From CAZYEI01 sp964646425 (lineage in GTDB: Bacteria; Bacillota_I; Bacilli_A; RFN20; JAISJY01), in contig CAZYEI010000023.1 of assembly GCA_964646425.1 (NCBI GenBank), positions 1 to 23,970 on the forward strand: a DNA stretch of 23,970 nt. The letters run 5' to 3'. The position numbers and the translations under genes are program-made. Under the pieces are notes generated by a model, which searched no databases, was not told the DNA's origin, and saw only the letters and a list, made by a program, of their open reading frames with translations. Shown here in pieces: positions 7,466 to 15,374 of the stretch (position 1 is its first letter; each line of letters begins with the position of its first letter).

Positions 7466-8245
7466 ATGGCGAAGGTGTTTTTATGTGGTGAAGATAAGCG
7501 TTTTATTGCTTGTAAAAAATATTTGAAAAAGAAAAAAATAAGTGTAGATTTGATAAATAAAAAAAGTGATTTAATCAATAGCGAAAGCCCTCAAATAATT
7601 GTATTACCATTTCAAGGAATAAATGTAATAACACAATTATATAAAGCAATATTTGAAAAGTATCATGATTGTCTTTTTATTTGCTATAATGTGACTGAAG
7701 AAATGCAAAAGTACATTGATAAATACCAAATAAAAGTTTTAAATTTAAGTCAAATATCAATGTTTTCAAAATTAAATAATATAGCAACGGCTGAAGCAAC
7801 ATTAAGTGATATTGTAACAAAAGTACCTAAGAATTTTTCGGATATTAAAGTTGCATTACTAGGCTATGGTCAATGTGGTAAAGAAGTATATGAATTATAT
7901 AAAAAATTAAATATGAATATTGATATTTATATTAGACGAGAAGAAATAAAAAAATCAATTGGAGAGAATGGCTTTTTATTGACAGAACTTGAAGAAAATA
8001 TAAATAAATATGATTTACTTGTTAATACAATTCCTGCTAATGTTGTTGATGACTCATTACTACATAATGTTTCAATAAATACAGTTTTGTTAGATTTAGC
8101 ATCAAGTCCTTATGGTTGGAATCATGAACTAGCAAAATACTTAGGATTATATTCATATATTTTAAAGGCGTTGCCTAGTTTATATAGATTTGAAACTATC
8201 GGAGAAGCCTTAAGTATAATAGTATTGGAGTGCTTAAATTTATGA
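7466..8245 (+). CDS. dpaA: Dipicolinate synthase subunit A
   Basis: DpaA (SpoVFA) with DpaB oxidises dihydrodipicolinate to dipicolinic acid, the calcium chelator of the spore core, in the mother cell. The N-terminal half is weakly conserved. The C-terminal half is diagnostic: TAEATLSDIV (108-117), a Rossmann VALLGYGQCGKEV with GxGxxG at 133-138, then DLLVNTIPANVVD, LLDLASSPYGWN and ALPSLYRFETIGEAL near the end, all aligning with SpoVFA. At 259 aa it is somewhat shorter than the Bacillus protein (about 297). ATG 7466 is preferred over GTG 7457, which overlaps the AGGAAG signal (7452-7457). The gene ends in TGA within ATGA, so dpaB starts inside its stop and the two are translationally coupled. 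Confidence 0.88.
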   Translation: MAKVFLCGEDKRFIACKKYLKKKKISVDLINKKSDLINSESPQIIVLPFQGINVITQLYKAIFEKYHDCLFICYNVTEEMQKYIDKYQIKVLNLSQISMFSKLNNIATAEATLSDIVTKVPKNFSDIKVALLGYGQCGKEVYELYKKLNMNIDIYIRREEIKKSIGENGFLLTELEENINKYDLLVNTIPANVVDDSLLHNVSINTVLLDLASSPYGWNHELAKYLGLYSYILKALPSLYRFETIGEALSIIVLECLNL

Positions 8246-8823
8246 AGAAATTATGCATTGGAGTAACTGGTTCATTTTGTAATCATCCTCGATTAACTAA
8301 GATTCTAGATAAGCTAGTAAAGAACTATGATATTACATTTGTTGTTAGTGATAATGTTCAAAAAATTAAGACTCGCTTTGGCACATTTGATAGTTTAATA
8401 AATAATTTAAAAAAATATACTAATAAAGAAATAATTATAGATTTATCTGGTAGTGAATTATTGGGACCTAAATATAAACAAGATATTATGCTTATTTTGC
8501 CATGTAGTGCAACTACAGTGAATAAACTTGAACAAGGAATATACGATAATCCGGTTTTACTTGCTTGTAAAGCAAATTTAAGAAACGAAATCCCGATTGT
8601 TTTATGCATTGCTTCAAATGATTTTTTGGGAATTTCAGGTAAAAACTTACTAAGTTTAATAAATCGAAAAAATATTTATATAGTTCCTTTTGGACAAGAT
8701 GACTATATAAATAAAGCAAATAGTCTTGTTTCACATTTTGAGGATATTGAAAGTACACTTATATTTGCATTAAAAGGAAGACAAATTCAACCTATTTTAA
8801 GAGATTATAAAAGGAGAGATTAG
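8242..8823 (+). CDS. dpaB: Dipicolinate synthase subunit B
   Basis: DpaB (SpoVFB) is the flavoprotein-fold partner of DpaA in dipicolinic acid synthesis. It is recognised by IGVTGSFCNHPRL near the N-terminus, TRFGTFDSLI, LLGPKYKQDIMLILPCSATT, NPVLLACKANLRNEIPIVL and NIYIVPFGQDD, all positions shared with SpoVFB; the final stretch ALKGRQIQPILRDY also matches. At 193 aa its length is normal (about 200 in Bacillus). ATG 8242 overlaps the dpaA TGA (ATGA). A GTG at 8230 is in frame but lies within dpaA without a ribosome binding site. The TAG at 8821-8823 abuts the dapA ATG, giving the tight order dpaA-dpaB-dapA. Confidence 0.92.
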   Translation: MKKLCIGVTGSFCNHPRLTKILDKLVKNYDITFVVSDNVQKIKTRFGTFDSLINNLKKYTNKEIIIDLSGSELLGPKYKQDIMLILPCSATTVNKLEQGIYDNPVLLACKANLRNEIPIVLCIASNDFLGISGKNLLSLINRKNIYIVPFGQDDYINKANSLVSHFEDIESTLIFALKGRQIQPILRDYKRRD

Positions 8824-9690
8824 ATGTTTGGAAAATTAATATGTGCAGTTCCTACTCCATTTGATATAAATAATGAAGTTGATTATGATACATTTGAAGA
8901 CTTAATTTTTGATTTAAAAGATCAACATATTGATGCGATTGTAGTTGGTGGAAGTACGGGAGAGGGACATTTATTAAATGCAACTGAACTTTTAAATTTG
9001 GTAATGAGTGCAATTAGAGTCTGTGATCATGAAATAAAAGTAATCGCAAGTGTTAATTATAGTGATACGAGAACAGCAATTGAAATGGTAGAAGTTCTTA
9101 ATACATTAAAAATTGATGGAATATTAGTGATAGTTCCATATTATTTATTGCCGAATCAAGATGGTATATATCAACATTTCTCACAAATCGCCAGTAAAAG
9201 TAAACATCCAATAATAATTTATAATATTCCTAAAAGAGTAGGGACATCAATTCATTTTTCTACCTTGCAAAGATTAATGGAAAATTGTGAAAATATTGTA
9301 GGAATAAAAGAAGCATCAAAAGATTTAGAATTTGTCAAAAACATTAAAGAATTTAATTCTAATTTTTTAGTATATTGTGGTGATGATAAATTACTATTGG
9401 ATTTTTTAAATAATGGTGCAGACGGGATAATAAGTGTAGCGGGAAATATAATTCCTGAAGATATAAATGATTTTATTTCAAGTTATAATAATGAAGTTAT
9501 TGATAATAAGTTATATGATTATATAATGCTGATTGCAAATATTTTATCATTAGATACTAATCCGATAATTTTAAAATATATTCTTTATAAAAAAGGATAT
9601 GATTTTCAAAGATTGAGGTTACCACTAACTTACATAAAAGAATATGATCAAAGAATAGTGGATGAATTATTGGGATTTGATGATAAATAA
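8824..9690 (+). CDS. dapA: 4-hydroxy-tetrahydrodipicolinate synthase
   Basis: DapA condenses pyruvate with aspartate semialdehyde. The product is the precursor of lysine, of diaminopimelate and, through DpaAB, of dipicolinic acid. The (beta/alpha)8 aldolase has its key residues: Tyr107 in PYYLLPNQDG, Tyr133 and Arg138 in YNIPKR, and the Schiff-base Lys162 in GIKEAS. The substrate loop reads GGSTGEG, so the position of catalytic Thr44 is Ser44 while Thr45 is kept. At 288 aa it is complete. It starts at the ATG abutting the dpaB TAG with AAGGAGAG at 8811-8818. Being the last gene of the DPA operon, with no asd, dapG or dapB beside it, it may be dedicated to spore dipicolinate; whether another dapA exists cannot be seen. 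Confidence 0.93.
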   Translation: MFGKLICAVPTPFDINNEVDYDTFEDLIFDLKDQHIDAIVVGGSTGEGHLLNATELLNLVMSAIRVCDHEIKVIASVNYSDTRTAIEMVEVLNTLKIDGILVIVPYYLLPNQDGIYQHFSQIASKSKHPIIIYNIPKRVGTSIHFSTLQRLMENCENIVGIKEASKDLEFVKNIKEFNSNFLVYCGDDKLLLDFLNNGADGIISVAGNIIPEDINDFISSYNNEVIDNKLYDYIMLIANILSLDTNPIILKYILYKKGYDFQRLRLPLTYIKEYDQRIVDELLGFDDK

Positions 9691-9719
9691 AAAATGGCAA
9701 ATTATTTGCCATTTTTTAA
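9689..9719. terminator. Bidirectional terminator between dapA and the aldo/keto reductase
   Basis: Stem AAAATGGCAAA (9691-9701) and TTTGCCATTTT (9705-9715) with a TTA loop; flanking A and T runs extend it to 9689-9717 and give a U-tract on both strands. It overlaps the stop codons of both converging genes. Confidence 0.88.
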
Positions 9720-10528
9720 ATTTCACCTAAAAATTTTAAATCTTCATCTGAAAGAGTTAAATCAAATACTTCTAAATTGTCTTTGATTCTTGTTTTATTT
9801 ACTGATTTTGGTAGTGGTAAGAATCTGTTTTGTAGAGACCATACCATACAAACTTTAGCAATTGTTGTTTGATATTTTTCAGCAATTTTAATTACTTTAT
9901 CATTGTTAAAAATTCTACCAGTTGCAAATGGAGAGTATGCTTCTAATAAAATGTTTTTTTCACGACAAAATTTTATTGTATCTCTTGGTATATAATTAGG
10001 GTTAATTTGTATTTGATTGACATGAGGAATAATATTTGCGCTTTTAAGAAGTGGAATTAAATGGCGAGGTTCAAAATTTGAAACGCCAATTGCTCGACAT
10101 TTTCCTTGTTTATATAAGTCTTCGAACGCTTTCCATGTTTCAATATTTTGTTCCATATATTCCATACCATCACTATTAACATCCCATGGTTTAGGGGCGT
10201 GAATTAAGTATAAATCGATATAATCAACCCCTAATTTTTCAAGTGATTCCTGACAATATTTTATAGCAGTATCATAGCCTTTACATTCAGCAGGTAATTT
10301 AGTTGTAATAAAAATATCTTCTCTTTTAATACTACTATCTTTGATAGCTTTTCCTATACTTCTTTCATTTCCATAAGCTCTTGCTGTATCAATATGACGA
10401 TAGCCAGCTTTTAAAGCATAAAGTGTAGAATTATAAGCATCCTCTCCATCAGGTATTTGCCATGTGCCAAAACCTATTACGGGGATTTCAACATCATTGG
10501 CTAATCTATATTTACTATTTTGATTCAT
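9716..10528 (-). CDS. Aldo/keto reductase
   Basis: This is a NADPH-dependent aldo/keto reductase with a (beta/alpha)8 fold, reducing aldehydes or ketones; the substrate cannot be deduced. Numbering from ATG 10528, the catalytic tetrad is complete: Asp47 and Tyr52 (HIDTARAYGNE), Lys77 (TTKLP) and His110 (LIHAP). AIGVSNFEPRHL, NQIQINPNYIP and LPLPKSVNKTRIKDNL (coenzyme phosphate site) follow. 270 aa is typical of the 2,5-diketogluconate reductase-like group, to which the general sequence belongs. ATG 10528 has AAAGGA at suitable spacing; an in-frame ATG at 10564 would add 12 residues that lie at or before the predicted transcript start, so it is rejected. It stands alone on the minus strand, divergent from the rnjB-like gene. 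Confidence 0.92.
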   Translation of the reverse strand: MNQNSKYRLANDVEIPVIGFGTWQIPDGEDAYNSTLYALKAGYRHIDTARAYGNERSIGKAIKDSSIKREDIFITTKLPAECKGYDTAIKYCQESLEKLGVDYIDLYLIHAPKPWDVNSDGMEYMEQNIETWKAFEDLYKQGKCRAIGVSNFEPRHLIPLLKSANIIPHVNQIQINPNYIPRDTIKFCREKNILLEAYSPFATGRIFNNDKVIKIAEKYQTTIAKVCMVWSLQNRFLPLPKSVNKTRIKDNLEVFDLTLSDEDLKFLGEI

Positions 10529-10554
10529 ATTATTATTTCCTTTCTTATGTGATA

Positions 10555-10583
10555 ATAGTACCAAAAAAAATTTTTTAATTCAA
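10555..10583 (-). promoter_or_regulatory. Probable promoter of the aldo/keto reductase
   Basis: On the minus strand, -35 TTGAAT (10583-10578), 17-nt spacer ending in TGG, -10 TACTAT (10560-10555); the TG makes an extended -10. Predicted start near 10548, followed by AAAGGA and ATG 10528. Confidence 0.5.
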
Positions 10584-10601
10584 TATAATTAAGATAAAAT
10601 C

Positions 10602-10626
10602 ATATTTTATTCTAAAAATAAAATAT
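10602..10626. repeat. AT-only inverted repeat between divergent promoters
   Basis: Perfect 10-nt arms ATATTTTATT (10602-10611) and AATAAAATAT (10617-10626) with a 5-nt CTAAA loop, midway between the -35 elements of the aldo/keto reductase and the rnjB-like gene. It could be a regulator site or simply a product of base composition. Confidence 0.4.
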
Positions 10627-10640
10627 TTTTAGCATCAATG

Positions 10641-10670
10641 TTGAAATAGTAAATGATTATTTGCTATAAT
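10641..10670 (+). promoter_or_regulatory. Sigma-A promoter of the rnjB-like gene
   Basis: -35 TTGAAA (10641-10646), 18-nt spacer ending in TGC, perfect -10 TATAAT (10665-10670), so both an extended -10 and a fair -35 are present. Predicted start near 10677; GAGGT then lies 8 nt before ATG 10710. Confidence 0.8.
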
Positions 10671-10709
10671 AATAGCGAATTAAAAATAAGTTAAATGAGG
10701 TTAGATAAT

Positions 10710-12389
10710 ATGAAAGATAAGATTAAGGTTTTTGCCCTTGGTGGATTGGATGAAAGAGGAAAAAATATTTATGTAGTGGAAAAAAATAATGATATATTTG
10801 TGATTGATGGTGGAATGAAATATCCTGAAAAAACAATGCCAGGTATTGATTTTATAATTCCCAATATTGATTATCTTGTTGAAAATAGAGATAAAATTGT
10901 TGGAATTATTGCCTCGCATGCTCATGATGATATGATTGGTTCTTTGCCATATATTATTAAGAAATTAAAGGTACCTGTGTATACTTCTAAAGTAACTGCA
11001 TATTTTATTAAGGATGCAGCAAGAAGACAACAAGTAGAAACTGAGAATATTGATTTTAGATATGTTGAAGAAAATGAAGAAAAGGATATTAATGGAAATA
11101 AAGTGTATTTCTTTTCTACCACTCATTCTGTTGCTCAAAGTTTTGGCGTGGCTATTGATACTGATCAAGGTTTGATTGTTTATACTGGAGATTATATTTT
11201 TGATTTTAGTGCTTCAAATAAATTTTCTTTTGACATATCATATATGTCTAAAATTGCTAATAAAGGTGTTTTACTTCTTTTAGGTGAATCTGATGGTGCT
11301 GATCATAATGGTCATACTTCTCCAACCCATAGATTAACACCATTAATTGAGCCTTATTTTGTGGATTCTGATTCACGAATTTTCATTTCTCAATTTACTC
11401 AATCTTTATTTGGTATAAATGAAATTATCGAATTAGCATTAAAGTATAATCGTAAAATATTATTTTATAGTAGAGAAATGCAAGGTCATGTAAAAGTATT
11501 TAGACAATTAGGGATTTTGAATATTCCTGATAATATGTTAGTATCATATGATTATTTAGCTAATGAAAATAATAAAGATGTTTGTGTTATTTTTACAGGA
11601 ATTGGTGAGAGAATTTATCGTGTTCTTAAAAAAGTTGCTGATGGTGACAAAAATAAAAATATGTATATAAATCCTGATGATTTAATAATTATTGCTACGC
11701 CTTCAGTTCCTGGCTGTGAAACAGAAGCTGCTTCTGCTAGTGATGCAATATTTAGAACTGGAGCAAAAGTTGTAACTATTAGCAGAAAACAAGTAGCTTC
11801 AATGCATGCTTCTAGAGAAGATATTAAAATGATGCTTAAAATCTTTAAACCTCGTTATTATATGCCTGTCAAAGGCGAGTTTAGACAATTATTAGCTAAT
11901 GCACAATTGGCTGTTGATTTGAATGTTGGCTATAATCATTCAAATGTTATTGTTTATGATAATGGAATGATTGCTGAATTTAAAGATGGTAAAAAAATTG
12001 AAAAATTTCCTGTTGAAACAGTTAAAGTTGGAGATGTTTTTGTAGATGGTCTTGGCGTTGGTGATATTGGTTCTGGTGTTTTAGAAGATCGTCAACGGTT
12101 ATCAGACAATGGCGTCGTCATTTTAGGAGCAACGGTTAATAAGAAAACGGGTATTGTTGTTGCTGGACCAGATATTCAAATTAGAGGATTAGTATATTTA
12201 AGAGATGCTGAAGATTTAGTAAAAGATATTACTAAAACATTTATAGATATCTTGAGTACTGAAATTAAGGATCCATATTATAATTTGGATGATGTTTCTA
12301 AAAAAATTAGGGATAGAATTTCATATAAAATTAGAAAAGCAACAGGAAAAGACCCGATTATTATTCCTGCGATTGTAGAATTGATGTAA
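10710..12389 (+). CDS. rnjB: RNase J paralogue, RNase J2-like, with substituted metal ligands
   Basis: RNase J proteins are metallo-beta-lactamase/beta-CASP nucleases with 5'-exo- and endonuclease activity in mRNA decay. The fold is clear: N-terminal ALGGLDERGKN, YTGDYIFD, the beta-CASP segment, then GGATV/C-terminal-like parts with VKVGDVFVDGLGVGDIGSGVL. The active site is not canonical. HxHxDH reads His70-Ala-His72-Asp-Asp74-Met75, the HVSGH motif reads VASMH (362-366), and the PxHGE motif is PVKGE with Lys388. Two of the usual metal ligands are therefore lost. Bacillus RNase J2, whose gene lies at this same place in the dapA-ymfA-spoIIIE run, also lacks the last His of HxHxDH and is weakly active. 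ATG 10710 is chosen for its GAGGT; ATG 10695 has no ribosome binding site. 559 aa is normal. The J1-versus-J2 assignment is an inference. Confidence 0.8.
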   Translation: MKDKIKVFALGGLDERGKNIYVVEKNNDIFVIDGGMKYPEKTMPGIDFIIPNIDYLVENRDKIVGIIASHAHDDMIGSLPYIIKKLKVPVYTSKVTAYFIKDAARRQQVETENIDFRYVEENEEKDINGNKVYFFSTTHSVAQSFGVAIDTDQGLIVYTGDYIFDFSASNKFSFDISYMSKIANKGVLLLLGESDGADHNGHTSPTHRLTPLIEPYFVDSDSRIFISQFTQSLFGINEIIELALKYNRKILFYSREMQGHVKVFRQLGILNIPDNMLVSYDYLANENNKDVCVIFTGIGERIYRVLKKVADGDKNKNMYINPDDLIIIATPSVPGCETEAASASDAIFRTGAKVVTISRKQVASMHASREDIKMMLKIFKPRYYMPVKGEFRQLLANAQLAVDLNVGYNHSNVIVYDNGMIAEFKDGKKIEKFPVETVKVGDVFVDGLGVGDIGSGVLEDRQRLSDNGVVILGATVNKKTGIVVAGPDIQIRGLVYLRDAEDLVKDITKTFIDILSTEIKDPYYNLDDVSKKIRDRISYKIRKATGKDPIIIPAIVELM

Positions 12390-12414
12390 AAAGCTTGATT
12401 AGTCAAGCTTTTTA
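12389..12414 (+). terminator. Rho-independent terminator of the rnjB-like gene
   Basis: Stem AAAAGCTTGA (12389-12398) and TCAAGCTTTT (12403-12412) with a TTAG loop, then TTTATCTTTA. It starts within the stop codon. A second AT-only inverted repeat (TTTATCTTTA / TAAAGATAAA, 12411-12431) follows but has no U-tract. Confidence 0.8.
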
Positions 12415-12469
12415 TCTTTATTAAAGATAAAAATTCTATAAATATCTTTTGTTTGCATAATTTTAGTTG

Positions 12470-12475
12470 TATAAT
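12470..12475 (+). promoter_or_regulatory. -10 element of a probable spoIIIE promoter
   Basis: A perfect TATAAT at 12470-12475 lies 22 nt upstream of the spoIIIE ATG, with the ribosome binding site AGGTGAG (12484-12490) between. No convincing -35 is seen at 15-18 nt (candidates TTTTGT and TTGTTT), so this is only a likely core promoter. Confidence 0.45.
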
Positions 12476-12496
12476 AATAGAAGTAGGTGAGTCAAA

Positions 12497-15373
12497 ATGG
12501 CAAAAGAAAAGCGAAAAAATTATCAAGAAATAAAAAATAGCAATGATAAAATGATGTCAAAAGAGACTCAAAATGCTTTACTAGGCATTTTATTATTTTT
12601 ACTTTGCCTTATTGGATTACTTGAAAATGGTGGTCCACTTGGAAGAATAATTAGATATATTTTTGTGTTTTTGCTAGGAACATTTTTTCCTTTTGCCTTA
12701 CTTGTTGGATGCTTGTTGGGGATAATTTTATTTATTAAACGAGAAGTTAAACCGGTAAAATTAGGATTAACTGCATGGTCTGGGATTATATTTGTAATTT
12801 CGTTATTAGTACTTTCTAGCGAAAATAATTTTTCGTTAGCGGTTGTTTTTAAAAATTATCGTGATTTATTTACTTCGGTTGATCGTGGTGGCTTAATGGT
12901 TATTGTTGATAGTAGCCTTGGTGGCGGAATAATTGGATTTTTCTTTTATTCATTGGTGGCTGCTTTGGTTGGCGATATTGGAGTAAAAATTGTATTTTTT
13001 GTTTTATTACTTTTATTTGGATATTTATTCTTTAAACCGGTTTTATTTTATTTTATTAATATGTTTACAAAACATTTAAATAAGAGACAAGAATATGAAA
13101 GAATTACAAGAAATGATGATGCTCTTATGCCTAAAAAATCGTTATTTAATGATGAATTAGAAATTGAGGAGCCTATATTAACAGAGGATTCAACTAAAAT
13201 AAAAGAAGATCTATTTAGCGATGAAGATGAATTAGAACCGATTTTTGGAGAAAAAATAAGTAAAGATAATAAAATCGTTGTTGAAGATTTAACTGATGAT
13301 GATATTTTAATTAATAAACAAGTTTATAAAGAAAAATATGCTAAAGAATCTGCATTTACAGTAAACAATAATAATTTTAATGAAGAATTATTTGTACCAA
13401 AGAAAGAGATTAAAAAAGATACTTTTGATATATTTTCAGACTCTATTTTTAAAAGTGAAGATGTTCAAAAAGTTCGTGAAAATAAATTGATTAATAAGAT
13501 TGAAAAGGAAGCTAGTGGAATCAAGTCATTTGATATTTTTGAAAATAATGAAAAGGACGTTCCGATAGAAGAAATCAAAAATGAAAAGATTGTTGAACAA
13601 CCTTTGGCTAGAGAAATAGATATTGATGATGATTTAAAAAACTACTCAAGTTTTAATGAAGAACGAAATAGCGTTAATAGTCAAAATATTTATAATTATA
13701 GTGATAATGAAAGTATACATATTAATACTGAAATTAGTTTAAAAGAAGAAGTTAACAATCAAAATGAAATTCAAGAACAATTAAATGATAATTCATTTAC
13801 GAGATATAATGATAATAAAAGTGAACCAAAACTTAATATTAATAATTATCAAACTAATGTTGGCTTTTCAAATTTGGAGAAAACTAAGCGTGAGACTAGA
13901 GAAAATGAAATTGAAAAAGAAAAGCAAACTGATGCTGTTAATCCGTTTGCTACTTATCAATTGCCTAGTTTAGGGCTTCTTGAAGATATTAAGGATAATT
14001 CATATTTTGAAAACAAACAAAATGCATTAATTAAATCCAAACTAATTAATGAAAAATTAGCTGCGCTAGGTATAAAAGGACGTGTGGTTGATCAACATGT
14101 TGCTCCTGCTTTTACTAGATATGAAATTGCTTTAGATTCTACTGAAAAAATGAATCAATTTGCTAATATTTCTAAAGATTTGCAAAGTGCAGTTGCTGCC
14201 CCATCAATTTCTATTTTAGCTCCAATTCCTAATTCAATGAATGCTGGAGTTGATGTTCCAAATGCTATAAGAGGAATGGTTGGCTTAAAAGATGTTTTAG
14301 CTAACATGTCATATGATATGCCCACTTTATATGTAGGGTTAGGCAAAGATTCTGTTGGTAAAGTTGTCGGAATAAATTTAGCTGAAACACCACACATGCT
14401 TGTTGCAGGAAGTACAGGAACTGGAAAATCTGTATGTATGAATACTTTAATTATTTCTTTAATAATGCATGCTAAACCTGATGAATTGAAAATGATTATG
14501 ATTGATCCCAAACGAGTTGAAATGGCAAGTTATCATAATATTCCTCATCTTGCATGTCCTGTCATAACTGATGTTAGAAAAGCAGGTGTTGCATTGCAAA
14601 AGGTTGCTAAACTAATGCATGAAAGATTCAAACTTTTTGAAACATTAGGTGTTAGAAATATTGGAGCATATAATCGAATGATGAAAAAACAAAATAAAAC
14701 GATTATGCCTTATTATGTTGTTTTTATTGATGAAATGGCTGATTTGTTTAATCATGTTAAATCTGCTGAACAGACGCTTATTGAAATATGCTCATTAGCT
14801 CGAGCTGCTGGTATTCATGTTGTTTGTGCTACCCAAAGACCCAGTGCTGACATTATTACAAGTAATATTAAAGTTAATATCCCATCTCGAATTGCTTTTG
14901 CAGTTTCTTCGATTGGCGATTCAAAAACAGTATTAGGACAATCAGGTGCAGAAAATTTATTGGGAAAAGGAGATATGATTATCAATGTTCCAGGACAATT
15001 ATCTTATGTAAGAGCTCAAGGAGCCTATGTAAGTGATGAAGATATTGAAGTAATTACAGAATTTATTAAAAAACAAGCAGAGCCAGTATATAATCCGACA
15101 TTACTGGACTTGGAACCTGAAACTAATAGTGAAATTGATTTTGATGGCAGCGATTCTAAAGATAGTGATTTAGCAAATATGGTAATTGAATTTATTAAAA
15201 AAGTTGCTCAAGTCTCAACAACAAAAGTTCAAAATCGCTTCAATATTGGTTATCCCAAAGCAGCAAGAATTATGGACCTTTTAAATGATAAAGGCATAAT
15301 TATGAAAGATCCAATAACAAAATTATGGGTATTATCAGATACCTATATGGATGAAGAAATTAGAGATGAATAG
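12497..15373 (+). CDS. spoIIIE: DNA translocase of the FtsK/SpoIIIE family
   Basis: SpoIIIE/FtsK is a hexameric, septum-bound ATPase that pumps double-stranded DNA, in sporulation moving the chromosome into the forespore. Parts in order: a basic cytoplasmic N-terminus, about four membrane segments (residues roughly 27-190), an acidic, Asn/Glu/Lys-rich and low-complexity linker (about 200-500), the RecA-like motor with Walker A GSTGTGKS (638-645) and Walker B FIDE (Asp745-Glu746), the ATQRPSADIITSNIK segment, and a C-terminal winged-helix gamma domain (STTKVQNRFNIGYPKAARIMDLL) that reads orienting DNA sequences. At 958 aa it exceeds Bacillus SpoIIIE (about 790) because of the linker. Its position after the rnjB-like gene matches Bacillus spoIIIE, hence the symbol, but it could also be the only FtsK of the cell and serve vegetative division. 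Confidence 0.92.
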   Translation: MAKEKRKNYQEIKNSNDKMMSKETQNALLGILLFLLCLIGLLENGGPLGRIIRYIFVFLLGTFFPFALLVGCLLGIILFIKREVKPVKLGLTAWSGIIFVISLLVLSSENNFSLAVVFKNYRDLFTSVDRGGLMVIVDSSLGGGIIGFFFYSLVAALVGDIGVKIVFFVLLLLFGYLFFKPVLFYFINMFTKHLNKRQEYERITRNDDALMPKKSLFNDELEIEEPILTEDSTKIKEDLFSDEDELEPIFGEKISKDNKIVVEDLTDDDILINKQVYKEKYAKESAFTVNNNNFNEELFVPKKEIKKDTFDIFSDSIFKSEDVQKVRENKLINKIEKEASGIKSFDIFENNEKDVPIEEIKNEKIVEQPLAREIDIDDDLKNYSSFNEERNSVNSQNIYNYSDNESIHINTEISLKEEVNNQNEIQEQLNDNSFTRYNDNKSEPKLNINNYQTNVGFSNLEKTKRETRENEIEKEKQTDAVNPFATYQLPSLGLLEDIKDNSYFENKQNALIKSKLINEKLAALGIKGRVVDQHVAPAFTRYEIALDSTEKMNQFANISKDLQSAVAAPSISILAPIPNSMNAGVDVPNAIRGMVGLKDVLANMSYDMPTLYVGLGKDSVGKVVGINLAETPHMLVAGSTGTGKSVCMNTLIISLIMHAKPDELKMIMIDPKRVEMASYHNIPHLACPVITDVRKAGVALQKVAKLMHERFKLFETLGVRNIGAYNRMMKKQNKTIMPYYVVFIDEMADLFNHVKSAEQTLIEICSLARAAGIHVVCATQRPSADIITSNIKVNIPSRIAFAVSSIGDSKTVLGQSGAENLLGKGDMIINVPGQLSYVRAQGAYVSDEDIEVITEFIKKQAEPVYNPTLLDLEPETNSEIDFDGSDSKDSDLANMVIEFIKKVAQVSTTKVQNRFNIGYPKAARIMDLLNDKGIIMKDPITKLWVLSDTYMDEEIRDE

Positions 15374-15374
15374 C

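Noticed and set aside
12411..12431. Second hairpin after the rnjB-like gene (TTTATCTTTA / TAAAGATAAA) as another terminator
   Set aside because: It has almost no loop, is AT-only and is not followed by a T run. It is probably an extension of the terminator's T-rich tail.
14155..14511. 118-codon open frame on the minus strand inside spoIIIE, and similar antisense frames in infB, pnp, dpaB and hrcA
   Set aside because: They overlap conserved genes completely, have no ribosome binding site or recognisable motif, and their residue make-up mirrors the opposite strand.
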